In this document: positions 1 to 8,382 of the stretch, one piece after another
Layout of the letters: every line of letters begins with the position of its first letter
Numbering within the stretch: the stretch's first letter is position 1
Origin: Ceratobasidium sp. AG-K
Lineage: Eukaryota > Basidiomycota > Agaricomycetes > Cantharellales > Ceratobasidiaceae
Reading direction: 5' to 3'
DNA length: 64,000 bases
Assembly (NCBI GenBank): GCA_037039685.1
Contig: JAWNGF010000004.1
Coordinates: forward strand, 2,108,001-2,172,000
Program-made: the position numbers and the translations under genes
Notes under the pieces: generated by a model
Database searches by the model: none
Told to the model about the DNA's origin: nothing
What the model saw: only the letters and a program-made list of their open reading frames with translations

Positions 1-102
1 GAAGGTGGCAACACGGCAAACGGAAATGGGAAAGTAACGTAGAGAAGGAGACAGGCGGGCGAGATGACGGGCGAGTCCGATGGAGTGAGCAAGCTCACAA
101 CA
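1..102 (-). repeat. 3' LTR of element A, partial (start of U3 only)
   Basis: These 102 bp match the outer end of the LTR at 6421-6876. I read four differences between the two copies, all of them CpG versus TpG or CpA. The rest of the LTR lies to the left of the window. The purine-rich tract (plus-strand pyrimidines at about 103-113) abuts it, as expected for the plus-strand primer. Confidence 0.93.
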
Positions 103-144
103 TTACTCCCCCCTAAGAGTCCGTTTGGGGGACCTGAACGGACT

Positions 145-909
145 CTACTGCACTGCACAGTCCTTTTCCTTTTTCAGCATATACTCCTCCAACCCCTCCT
201 CTTCCTCCAAGGTCAGGTCGATGGGATTGAAAACGGTATTTCCCGGTTCGTCCGAGAACTTCTCCCATTCTTCCCAAGTCTCTTCCTTCGTCCAGTCCGC
301 CTTGGACCAGTCCAAAACCCTCTCCTGGGCCTCCACAAACTCCTCATCCCATTGTCGCACATTGGGCTCTGCCTCCTTCCATGCCGACACGTCAGTCTCC
401 TCCTTCCTCCACCAGTAGGGTTCCCATTCGATTTTTTCCTTCTGGTATCTGCCCCTCTCCATCCTCCAGTCACTCAGGTCCTTTTCGTAGTTGGCATCCC
501 AGGCATCGTTCCATCTAGGTCGGAGCATTGGCTGCCTTCCGTCGTAACCTGGTACCCACTCGCTTGAGTATGCTCCTTCTTGTCCCCATTCGACCACTCC
601 GAGCATGTGGGTGGAGAGGAGGACGACCTCCGAGACCTGGAAAGCGGCGCACCCTCAACAGACAAATATGTCTTTTCGTAGGAGCTGCATGCGTGTCGGC
701 CATTTTTTTCCAACCCACTGGAATTCCCCCAGGTCTGAGTGGAGGATATCGTCCGAGGCCCTGAAGTGCATCCTTCCAGAGCTTTGTTGCGACCTCTTGA
801 AGACGTAGAGGGCAGCTCCTGAGTCAAGGATCCTTGCCGTGGCGAAGGCAGGTCCTTCGAGGACGCAGGTGAGGTTGTTGGCAATGGTGGAGCGGGTGAC
901 AGCAGGCAT
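145..909 (-). pseudogene. ORF3 of element A, third frame after pol, one nonsense codon
   Basis: 255 codons starting at an ATG (Met-Pro-Ala-Val) that overlaps the 3' end of pol in another frame and runs almost to the LTR. Copies in B (52870-53634) and C (34469-35233) have exactly the same length. The protein has a Cys-x-Gly-Cys motif near residues 84-87 and a Trp- and Glu-rich C-terminal half. I see no signal peptide or membrane segment, so it is not an obvious env. In this copy codon 85 is TGA (655-657) where B has CGA, so the frame is broken. Function unknown. D has a related ORF3. Confidence 0.75.
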
Positions 910-3900
910 TGCAGAGGGCAAAAGAGATTTAAAGCGTAGAGTTGGTGGTGTTTCTTGGAATAGTAGCAAGTTTTGCAAGTGACACTACCCGTTTCACTCC
1001 TCCTGCCTTTTATCTTCCCTGGGGCGTAGTTAGATGGCGTGGGAGCTTCGGGGTGTCGGCGTAGAAGGTCCTTGATGATCCTTGAAAGGTGACCAAAATC
1101 TTCCGCCCTTTGTTCTGTGTCTTCTTCACTTCCATAACCCTTCCATCTGACCCTGTAAAAAAGGCCGTCCTTTGTCTTCTTCCAGTCCAAGATCTTCTCT
1201 ACCTCATATTCTTCTTCTCCTTCTTCCGTTATGATCGGCGGTGGTCGGGGTTGGTTGCGGCTGAATTCGGTGTCTCCCTTGTAAGGGCTGAGCAAATTGA
1301 TGTGGAAAACAGGGTGTACCCTCATTGTTGCCGGCAGATCAAGCTCATAAGCGTGTGATCCTATCTGTCGCTTCACGACAAATGGCCCGTGCTTTTTGTT
1401 GTCCAGTTTCTTTGATGGTCTTTTTGTTTGAATGTTCTTTCCGAGTAGCCATACTAGATCTCCTTCTTGGTACTTGCTCTTTGGCTCTTCTTCTGGGAGC
1501 CTTTGGGTTTCCATAGATGCAATTGCTTCGTCGTGGATTTTACGCCATTTTCCTGTGATGTTGTTTGCTTCTGGAACCGCTGATTCTTCCGCTGAGATGT
1601 TCCACAGTGGTTCCCTCCCGTAGACAATTTCGAAAGGGGAACTACCTGTTACGCAATGCTTCTGTAGATTATAGCTGAACTCCGCAATCGGTAATAAGTC
1701 CGCCCAATCATCCTGCCGGTAGTTGACGAACGATCGTAGCCAGCCTTCCATCCATTGATTGATTCTCTCCGTTATTCCATCTGTTTGGGGGTGGTAGGCA
1801 GTACTGAAACCTGGGCTAGTTCCAATTTTCTCATAAATGGCTTTCATAAGTTTGGAATTGAAAGTAGTCCCTCGGTCTGAGATTGTGCTCTTTGGGAAAC
1901 CGTGCAGTTTCCAAACATTTGTGATGAAAAGATTTGCAAGGTCGCTTGCCGTGTGAGATTCTTTGCAGGGTATGAAGTGCGCCATTCTTGAGAATCGGTC
2001 CGCCACTACTAAGATGCTATCTGATCCTCTGGATTTTGGTAACTTCACCACGAAGTCAAACGCTATGTCTTCCCACGGTCCTTTTGGAATCTCCAGAGGC
2101 TTGATTGGGACTATTGACTTCGATCCCTTTGTCCGCTGGCAGGTCTCGCAGGACTCCACGTATCTGTTTATGCTTTGCTTCATCCCTGGCCAGAAGTACC
2201 TTCTTGATATTAGTTCCAGTGTTCTAGCCTGTCCTTGATGTCCTGCGATTTTTGAGTCGTGATGAACTCGCATGATGGCCAGTCTGGATTCCTTATCCTC
2301 TGGCACGTAGATCCTTCCTTTGAACCATAATAGTCCCTCCTTGAAATCATAATCTTTTGCGCTGTGTTGTAGGGTTTTTGGTAACGTTTCCCTTGATTTG
2401 CAGATTTCTTTGATTTGTGCCAATCCTTCATCTGTTTCCTGAGCCTCCTTGATAGTTTCTATGATGTTTGTGTCTACCTGTCCCATAAATCCCTTGAACC
2501 TTTCAACAGATATCATAATTTGTTCAGGCGTTGGGATATCTTCATGGTCTGACCGTCTTGACAACAGGTCCGGTTTTGATGACAGGATGCCAGGGCGATA
2601 TATGATGTCAAAGTTATAGGAAGCAAGCAATTGGTGCCATCTTGCGTGTCGACGGTTGAACGTTCTTGCTTCCTTCCAGAATTGTAGGTTCCTATGATCG
2701 GTGTAGATGGTGATAGGGTCCCTTGTTCCTTCAAGGTATAGCCTCCAATGTGTTAAAGATTCTATGATAGCCATAAGTTCTTTATCGTGGACGTCGTAGT
2801 TGAGTTGAGCCTCGTTGAAAGACTTTGAAAGGAAAGCAATAGGGTGCAAGTAGCCATCGTCTTGCCTTTGCGACAAGATTGCCCCCATCGCCACTCCACT
2901 TGCGTCTGTTTCCAGGAAAAACGGTTTGTCAGGGTTTGGATGGCGTAGAGTGGGTTCCTTGCTGATTTCTGTTTTTAGGGCCACAAATGCTTCCTGCTGA
3001 TCGTTTCCCCATTCCCATTTGTTCTCCTTTCTTGTCAAGGTTGTCAGGGGTTTTGCTAATCGGCTGAAATTTGGTACAAATCTTCGGTAAAAATTTGCGA
3101 ATCCTAGGAATGCCTGAACTTGCTTGACCGTTCTTGGTTCCTTCCATTCCTTTATTGCCTTTACTTTTTCTTCCTCCATAGAGATGCCTGAATCGCTGAT
3201 TCCAAGTCCAGTATATGTCAATTTGGTGATGAAGAATTCGCATTTTGGAAGCTTTGCAAAAAGATTTTCCTCCAGCAAGATCTTCAGTACTTTTCTGACA
3301 TCCACGGTATGTTGGCTTCTGTCCTTAGAGAAGACTAGGATGTCGTCAATGTATACTATGATGCATACGTCGATGAGATCATGGAAAATGTGATTCATAT
3401 ATCTTTGGAAGATGGCGGGCGCGTTTTTTAGTCCGAAAGGCATGACGACGTATTTGAACAGTCCTTCCTTTGTTCTGAAAGCTGTCTTCCATTCGTCGCC
3501 TTCCCTAATTCTGATATTGTTGAAACCCATGCGTAGATCAATCTTGGAGAAAATCTTTGTGTCCTTGATTTTATCCAGGAGGTCTTCCATTAGGGGCATT
3601 GGGAATCTGTCGTCTTTTGTAATGGCGTTTACTCCTCTGAGGTCTTGAACAAGTCGTAGTTGGCGAACTGCCCCTGGATTTTTTGGATCGATTGGTTTTT
3701 TGACAAAGAAACAAGGTGATGCAATGGGTGATTTGCTTGGTTGAATCTTTCCCGCTGTGATTTCTTCATCCAGGTATTCTCTTAGAGCAATAGATTCTGC
3801 TGGAGAAAGTGGGATAGGTCTGGCTGGTTTTGGAAGTTCAGCTCCTTCCTTGAAGTCAATGGCACAGTCATATGGACAATGATCCGGGATTCTCTTGAAT

Positions 3901-4388
3901 TTTTCTTCACTGAAGACGTTGGCAAATTCCTTGAATTCTTGGGGCAGATCGTCTATTGAGGCTGTTCTTGCTTGAATGGGTTCTGTCCACCATGATATGT
4001 GCTTTGTTTTCCAATCGATGACAGGGTTTGATTCCTCTAACCATTCCAATCCCAAGATAAGTTTAGTTTCTCCAGTAGGCATAGCGAAGAAGACTTGTTT
4101 GAAGGTTCTTCCTTCTACCTCTAGTTCCAGCTTAGCTTTGAAACGTATTTGGTGGGAGAGTTCCTTCCCCTGGATACCAATTACTTTTCTAGGAGTGGAA
4201 AGTTCCATGAGTGGAATGTTGTTGGATCGAGCCCACGAGATGTCCAAGAAGTTCTTTGATGCTCCGGAATCGATGAGAGTAGGGATAGTTTCTGTGATTC
4301 CGGCAATGTTTGCGTAAACAATGGTAGATTCATTTGTCGCTCTAAAGTACATTGTTTCTGTTGCCGGTTTTTTGGTCTCTCCACACAC
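474..4388 (-). CDS. pol: Pol polyprotein of element A (PR-RT-RH-IN-chromodomain)
   Basis: Open frame of 1304 residues in the -1 frame relative to gag, without its own ATG, so it is probably made by -1 frameshifting at 4409-4415. Domains in order: aspartic protease (LIDSGASKNF near residue 37), reverse transcriptase with an intact YIDD near 346, RNase H (FLETDASG near 491), integrase zinc finger HHCC near 705-750, DDE integrase core from about 775, and a chromodomain near 1056-1116 (EEYEVEKIL ... VRWKGY). The chromodomain places it among chromoviruses, which tether integrase to chromatin. The last ~190 residues overlap ORF3 and look like overprinted read-through, not a domain. All catalytic motifs I checked are present. 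Confidence 0.93.
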   Translation of the reverse strand: MCGETKKPATETMYFRATNESTIVYANIAGITETIPTLIDSGASKNFLDISWARSNNIPLMELSTPRKVIGIQGKELSHQIRFKAKLELEVEGRTFKQVFFAMPTGETKLILGLEWLEESNPVIDWKTKHISWWTEPIQARTASIDDLPQEFKEFANVFSEEKFKRIPDHCPYDCAIDFKEGAELPKPARPIPLSPAESIALREYLDEEITAGKIQPSKSPIASPCFFVKKPIDPKNPGAVRQLRLVQDLRGVNAITKDDRFPMPLMEDLLDKIKDTKIFSKIDLRMGFNNIRIREGDEWKTAFRTKEGLFKYVVMPFGLKNAPAIFQRYMNHIFHDLIDVCIIVYIDDILVFSKDRSQHTVDVRKVLKILLEENLFAKLPKCEFFITKLTYTGLGISDSGISMEEEKVKAIKEWKEPRTVKQVQAFLGFANFYRRFVPNFSRLAKPLTTLTRKENKWEWGNDQQEAFVALKTEISKEPTLRHPNPDKPFFLETDASGVAMGAILSQRQDDGYLHPIAFLSKSFNEAQLNYDVHDKELMAIIESLTHWRLYLEGTRDPITIYTDHRNLQFWKEARTFNRRHARWHQLLASYNFDIIYRPGILSSKPDLLSRRSDHEDIPTPEQIMISVERFKGFMGQVDTNIIETIKEAQETDEGLAQIKEICKSRETLPKTLQHSAKDYDFKEGLLWFKGRIYVPEDKESRLAIMRVHHDSKIAGHQGQARTLELISRRYFWPGMKQSINRYVESCETCQRTKGSKSIVPIKPLEIPKGPWEDIAFDFVVKLPKSRGSDSILVVADRFSRMAHFIPCKESHTASDLANLFITNVWKLHGFPKSTISDRGTTFNSKLMKAIYEKIGTSPGFSTAYHPQTDGITERINQWMEGWLRSFVNYRQDDWADLLPIAEFSYNLQKHCVTGSSPFEIVYGREPLWNISAEESAVPEANNITGKWRKIHDEAIASMETQRLPEEEPKSKYQEGDLVWLLGKNIQTKRPSKKLDNKKHGPFVVKRQIGSHAYELDLPATMRVHPVFHINLLSPYKGDTEFSRNQPRPPPIITEEGEEEYEVEKILDWKKTKDGLFYRVRWKGYGSEEDTEQRAEDFGHLSRIIKDLLRRHPEAPTPSNYAPGKIKGRRSETGSVTCKTCYYSKKHHQLYALNLFCPLQCLLSPAPPLPTTSPASSKDLPSPRQGSLTQELPSTSSRGRNKALEGCTSGPRTISSTQTWGNSSGLEKNGRHACSSYEKTYLSVEGAPLSRSRRSSSSPPTCSEWSNGDKKEHTQASGYQVTTEGSQCSDLDGTMPGMPTTKRT

Positions 4389-4390
4389 AG

Positions 4391-6391
4391 TTAGAGGGAG
4401 ACCCCTTCTTTTCCCGAGTCTTCTACGATTGTTGCCTCCCTTCCTTTAACGCTAGGTTCCGTTGTTATCCATTCCTTGGACGGGCATTTGAATGAACGGT
4501 GTCCTTCTTGTCCGCACTTCAGGCAGCGGTTGGTTGCTATCCTTGCTTTGTATACTTCGTCAGGCAGCCGCTTTGTAGAGGATTGTCCGCTAGTGGTTGG
4601 CTGGGCTGCCTTCTTCCCTGTTGAGGTCTTGATTTGTTGCAATTTCTGGTCAATAGAGATTGCGATTGAGATCCACCGGTCAAGGGAAAGTTCCTGTTCT
4701 GTCCCATCTTCATTGATCAGGGTCAGTTCAAAGCGAGCTAGTTTGGTCTTGACTTCTGACTTCAACCCTTCCTTGAATTGGTTGATCAGAGCTTCCTGTC
4801 CCCAATTTACGTCTACCAGGAGATATCGGAATTCCGAAGCATAGTTTGCTACAGAGTTGTTCTGTTTGCATTTTCGGATATCTGATTTGGCTTTAGCTTT
4901 TTTGTTGGGGTCGCTGAACTGTTCCATGAAGTGTGCCTTGAAACTTTCCCATGAGGCGAGGTTTTGGTTATTTTCCCTTTGGTTAAGCGAACGTAGGAGT
5001 ACTTGTGCCCAGTGAGTGGCAGCTTTGTTCTCGGATTTGAAGTTTGCTAGAGCTTCGCGGATCCTTTCTTCATTGGAAGTGTATTGATCGCTCAGGCGCA
5101 TAAAATAGCTTTCCATTTGTGTGATGAACATTTCGGCACCTTCCCCTTTCTTTCCGTCGAAGGCTTCTGGACGAGTCACCTTGGGACGACGTGGTCCACT
5201 ACCCATGTTTGGGTTTTCGGCCAGCCGTTGGATTCTTAATTCTAATTCGTTGATCCTGGTAGATTCCGCGTCTGGATGTGGTGGAGAGTTTGATCGCCTA
5301 GAGGGGATCCCGTGCAGGGATGCCTCGTCCATTTCTTCTCGCATATTGTTGATGGTTTCCTGAACTTCCGTGATTTTGGTAGTGAAGGAGGCTCCCTCCT
5401 GTCGTAAGGTTTCTAGTCCTTGTGTTACAGCCTCATTCCATTTGAGTTGGGCTTGCCTGGTAGTGTTGAGTTCTTCGCATACGTTATTCACTAGTCCTTG
5501 GGTGTTGGTAACTTCATTTCGAAGGCGGGTTACGTCTTGACCGACTAGAAAGGAATTATGTTCGCCATTTCTTGCCAAGTTCAAAATGTCTGTCAAGGTT
5601 CCTTGTAGAGTGTTGATGGAGTCGTTAAAGATCTGCTGGTTGTTTGCTAGAACCTGTGTGGCTTGTTCTAGGCCACTAAGCCTTCGATCTATAGTGACTC
5701 TCATTCCGTCTATAACCCTAAGGGTAGCGTTGTGTCTTCCTTCTAGAAGGTCGTCTAGGTCATCTAAATTGCTGATTACAGTCCTGCCGCTAGAGCTGGA
5801 ACTTGAACTTGAGCTTCCTGGATCACCGGCGCTTTGTTGTACCGGGGCTGATTGCCCGGAGTAACCCTGTGGGATATATGGTGGTGCTGGAATCGCCGGT
5901 GTGACTGGCTGGGAAGCCACTGGAATTGGTCCCACGTCGGTGATGGTTCCTTCAATTTGAGGAACTGTAGGGACATTTGGAACGTGTGGTGTAGGAGGAG
6001 GTCTAATGGGAACAAGCAATACGCCCCCATGAGCTTTGGGTTGGGGAGAAAAGAACTGTCTTCTAGTCCCTAACGGCCACAGGGGGCGTGATGGCCCTGG
6101 AGTTGCGGTTGGAATACAAATTACAGCTGGAGTAGGGTCATTCGTGAGATCTCCTGGTTCTCTATTTGTGATAGTGGGTTCTTCCTCCTGTACCGTTGTC
6201 ATGTCAGAAATGCCGAAAGCTCCCAGCATTGATGCTTGACTTTGGGGGTGTGATCGGGCAGGACCTCCCGCTTGAGTTTGTGCAATATCTTGCTCGTTTA
6301 GTGATCCTGTGGGCCTTGCTGCCCGACTGGGTCCTCTCCTTGTTGATATAGTGGATGAGGGACGTGACCCTCCATCTTCTTGAATAGACAT
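4391..6391 (-). CDS. gag: Gag polyprotein of element A
   Basis: Intact 666-residue frame starting at the first ATG after the 5' LTR. The N-terminal third is Pro/Ser-rich with a polyserine run. A coiled-coil-like middle follows, then the retrotransposon Gag (capsid) region near residues 400-560, and a CCHC zinc knuckle (CLKCGQEGHRSFKC) near the C-terminus that should bind element RNA. Gag forms the virus-like particle in which reverse transcription takes place. The B copy is almost identical in length and sequence, and C is a diverged relative. The stop codon lies 2 nt before the pol frame opens. Confidence 0.95.
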   Translation of the reverse strand: MSIQEDGGSRPSSTISTRRGPSRAARPTGSLNEQDIAQTQAGGPARSHPQSQASMLGAFGISDMTTVQEEEPTITNREPGDLTNDPTPAVICIPTATPGPSRPLWPLGTRRQFFSPQPKAHGGVLLVPIRPPPTPHVPNVPTVPQIEGTITDVGPIPVASQPVTPAIPAPPYIPQGYSGQSAPVQQSAGDPGSSSSSSSSSGRTVISNLDDLDDLLEGRHNATLRVIDGMRVTIDRRLSGLEQATQVLANNQQIFNDSINTLQGTLTDILNLARNGEHNSFLVGQDVTRLRNEVTNTQGLVNNVCEELNTTRQAQLKWNEAVTQGLETLRQEGASFTTKITEVQETINNMREEMDEASLHGIPSRRSNSPPHPDAESTRINELELRIQRLAENPNMGSGPRRPKVTRPEAFDGKKGEGAEMFITQMESYFMRLSDQYTSNEERIREALANFKSENKAATHWAQVLLRSLNQRENNQNLASWESFKAHFMEQFSDPNKKAKAKSDIRKCKQNNSVANYASEFRYLLVDVNWGQEALINQFKEGLKSEVKTKLARFELTLINEDGTEQELSLDRWISIAISIDQKLQQIKTSTGKKAAQPTTSGQSSTKRLPDEVYKARIATNRCLKCGQEGHRSFKCPSKEWITTEPSVKGREATIVEDSGKEGVSL
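4409..4415 (-). other. -1 ribosomal frameshift site GGGAAAA (gag/pol, element A)
   Basis: On the minus strand the codons read as G GGA AAA, the X XXY YYZ form of a canonical -1 slippery heptamer. It lies about seven codons before the gag stop, and the pol frame is the -1 frame. The heptamer is conserved in B (49364-49370) and C (30963-30969). Slippage here would join gag to pol. Confidence 0.7.
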
Positions 6392-6406
6392 GCCTGTGTG
6401 TTGTTA

Positions 6407-6418
6407 AGCTTGTTTTGT
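6407..6418 (-). other. Primer-binding site of element A, self-priming type
   Basis: Minus-strand ACAAAACAAGCT starts 2 nt inside the 5' LTR. It is the exact reverse complement of AGCTTGTTTTGT inside the LTR (plus coordinates 6582-6593), which lies about 30 nt downstream of the TATA box. No tRNA 3'-end match is obvious. This fits Tf1-like self-priming by the mRNA 5' end. Confidence 0.8.
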
Positions 6419-6420
6419 AA

Positions 6421-6876
6421 TGTCGTAAGCATCTTCTTGGTGGCTATGAGACAAGCAGCGACGGAGAGTGGACGGCACTAAGACCTAAGTGACCTCTTGA
6501 ACCGCAACACACTTAAGTGTCTGTAGGCTCTTGAGGGTAGGGGTGGTTCTAAGTGTCACTCAAAGGGGATGTTTTGACGAGACAAAACAAGCTGGAGTTA
6601 CCAGGCTTGTTGGTCCTCTATATATATACAAGAAGTGGCCGAGTCATACAAGGCGAAGCCACATGAGTCACACAGAACAGCCAGTCAGGAGTGTCCAAGT
6701 GAGTCATGCTGTATGAACAGACATGACTCGTACAAAGCACAGCCGCATTACACAGTGTAACAGAATAACCACAAGAAGGTGGCAACGCGGCAAACGGAAA
6801 CGGGAAAGTAACGTAGAGAAGGAGACAGGCGGGCAAGACGACGGGCGAGTCCGATGGAGTGAGCAAGCTCACAACA
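6421..6876 (-). repeat. 5' LTR of element A (456 bp)
   Basis: Minus-strand LTR from TGTTGTGAGC to TTACGACA. It carries a TATA box (TATATATATA, about 6619-6629), two TGAGTCA bZIP-type sites upstream of it (6664-6670, 6700-6706), and the predicted RNA start and self-primer at 6582-6593. The length equals the B LTRs exactly. Confidence 0.95.
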
Positions 6877-7208
6877 AAAGTTGACCTTGGCCATTATGTA
6901 GGTCTACCATTCATTCATTCCATTTGCTTTCCATGTATATACAAGTCTGTGTGCAATATTATGCTATCTTTCCCCCTTGAATGCATGATGTCTTACAAAT
7001 AAGCCCATGAATGGTTAGTTTGCCATTGTATAAGTGTGAAATTGCCTACCTACATAGTGCTATGTAGTGCTATGTAGCACCCTGGTAAGCTATGTGGGCT
7101 ACTACACAGTGCTACATAAAACCTGACTTCCTACACTGCTACACCACTATATTGAGCTATGTAGCCCTATGTAGCCAAAGGCAGGTTTACAGGTGTCAGC
7201 TTTAATCC
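6877..7208. other. Intergenic, no gene; short CTATGTAG-type repeats
   Basis: No coding potential seen. 7040-7190 is built from short direct and inverted copies of GCTATGTAG/CTACATAG. This looks like decayed repeat DNA between two transposon insertions. Confidence 0.6.
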
Positions 7209-7676
7209 TGTTGTGAGCCAGCTCACTCCATTGAACTTGTCTTGTGTCTTGCCCGCCTGTTCTTGTTCTTGTTGTTCTGTTTGTGTGTTGTTTGTCTTTT
7301 CCTGTGCCACGTTGCCACGTCCTTGTGGTTTTTCTGTTACATTGTGTAACGCGGCTGTGCTTTGTATGAGTCATGCCTGCCCACACAGCATGACTCACTT
7401 GGACACTCCTGACTGGCTTGTATGTTTGACTTGCATGGCCGCGTCATGTATGACTTGGTTTCTTTCTGAATATATATAGAGGACCAACAAGCCTGGTAAC
7501 CCCAGCTTGTTTTGTCTTGTCAAAACATCTCTTTCAAGTGACACTTAGAACCACCCCTACCCTTTAGAGCCTACAGACACTTAAGTGTGTTGCGGTTCAA
7601 GAGGTCACTTAGGTCTTAGTGCCATCCACTCTCCCTTGCGGCTTGTCTCACAGCCACCAAGAAGTAGCTTATGACA
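7209..7676 (+). repeat. Solo LTR of the A/B/C chromovirus family, TSD AATCC
   Basis: 468 bp from TGTTGTGAGCC to TTATGACA, flanked by a perfect 5-bp duplication AATCC (7204-7208 and 7677-7681). It has the family's TATA box, TGAGTCA (7367-7373), TGACTCA (7391-7397) and the AGCTTGTTTTGT primer sequence. No internal element sequence is present, so it arose by LTR-LTR recombination. Its U5 shares variants with the extra fragment at 35718-35884. Confidence 0.93.
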
Positions 7677-7839
7677 AATCCCTATGATTCCAAATTGGCT
7701 TCAAGTTCAATATACTTGTTGCATTCAGCACCATTCTCCTCCAAGATGAAAGCAACATCATCAATGTTATCCAGTAAAGGTGTCCCATACACATCAGGAA
7801 AAACAACACAGCTATAGCAGTCTATATTGGAGCTTCAAT
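7677..7839. other. Short unique target DNA between solo LTR and element D
   Basis: No gene seen. The last 10 bp (7830-7839, GGAGCTTCAA) form one arm of a 12-bp inverted repeat whose other arm lies beyond D at 20751-20762. Confidence 0.5.
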
Positions 7840-8325
7840 GTCGTGACCTGTCTCTCCCTCTTTCTCTGTTTGCGGACTCGTGGCTTGTACCAGCACCTTA
7901 AGCGCCCTCTTTCCTTGTAGAAGCCCTCTCCCTCAATTAGTGAGGTGTATGGATGATGTGTTACCATGAGTCATATGACTCATGCTGTCTTCTATTGGCT
8001 GGCCTATGCAGCCCCCTTTATGACTCAGACTTGTGACTCATGTACTTACTATGACACACTTGTTCTCTGAGTATATATACTGGCTTGCAAGCATGGTCAT
8101 CCCCAGCTTGCTTTGCCTCGTCAACTCTCCCTGCAGTGTGATCAGAGGCACTTGGCTACTTAGCCTTTAGTGCAGCCACTTGGACTTAGGAGCTAGTGAC
8201 TTGTACTGACAAGACTAGGGTTTGTCCACCTTAGTGATAGAGTCTTAGAAGACTTATCACATATTGTTCTCACATCTCAAAGGCCATTAGCAGTCGTCAA
8301 CCATAGGCATTAGCAGGTTGCAACA
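7840..8325 (+). repeat. 5' LTR of element D (about 486 bp)
   Basis: Runs from TGTCGTGACC to GTTGCAACA. The U3 holds four TGA(C/G)TCA sites within 75 bp: 7967-7973, 7976-7982 (the first two forming an 18-bp palindrome), 8021-8027 and 8034-8040. They lie upstream of the TATA box (about 8071-8080). The predicted RNA start and self-primer AGCTTGCTTTGC is at 8105-8116. Confidence 0.93.
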
Positions 8326-8327
8326 TT

Positions 8328-8339
8328 GCAAAGCAAGCT
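8328..8339 (+). other. Primer-binding site of element D, self-priming type
   Basis: GCAAAGCAAGCT, 2 nt inside the 5' LTR, is the exact reverse complement of AGCTTGCTTTGC at 8105-8116. Compared with element A both partners have changed together (T to C on one side, A to G on the other), which preserves pairing. Confidence 0.8.
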
Positions 8340-8382
8340 CTTAGTACGCTGAGCCACAAGAAAAACAAGGTCACGTGACAAC

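Larger units (their letters stand above)
1..6876 (-). mobile_element. Chromovirus A (Ty3/gypsy LTR retrotransposon), cut by window edge
   Basis: Nearly complete minus-strand Ty3/gypsy element. Order in its own direction: 5' LTR (6421-6876), self-primer site, gag, pol with chromodomain, ORF3, polypurine tract next to 102, and the start of the 3' LTR (1-102). It is a close sister of element B at 46903-54132. Gag and pol are both uninterrupted, making it the best preserved chromovirus here. Only ORF3 carries a nonsense codon. Its target-site duplication cannot be checked because the left end lies outside the window. The right flank begins AAAGT. Confidence 0.95.

Noticed and set aside
474..1000. 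The last ~190 residues of A pol as a real domain
   Set aside because: The Ser/Pro/Thr-rich tail lies over ORF3 in another frame and its end varies between copies. It is probably overprinted read-through.
145..7400. Long antisense frames on the plus strand of element A (for example 64-567, 3976-4317)
   Set aside because: They mirror the codon pattern of gag, pol or ORF3 on the other strand and have no features of their own.
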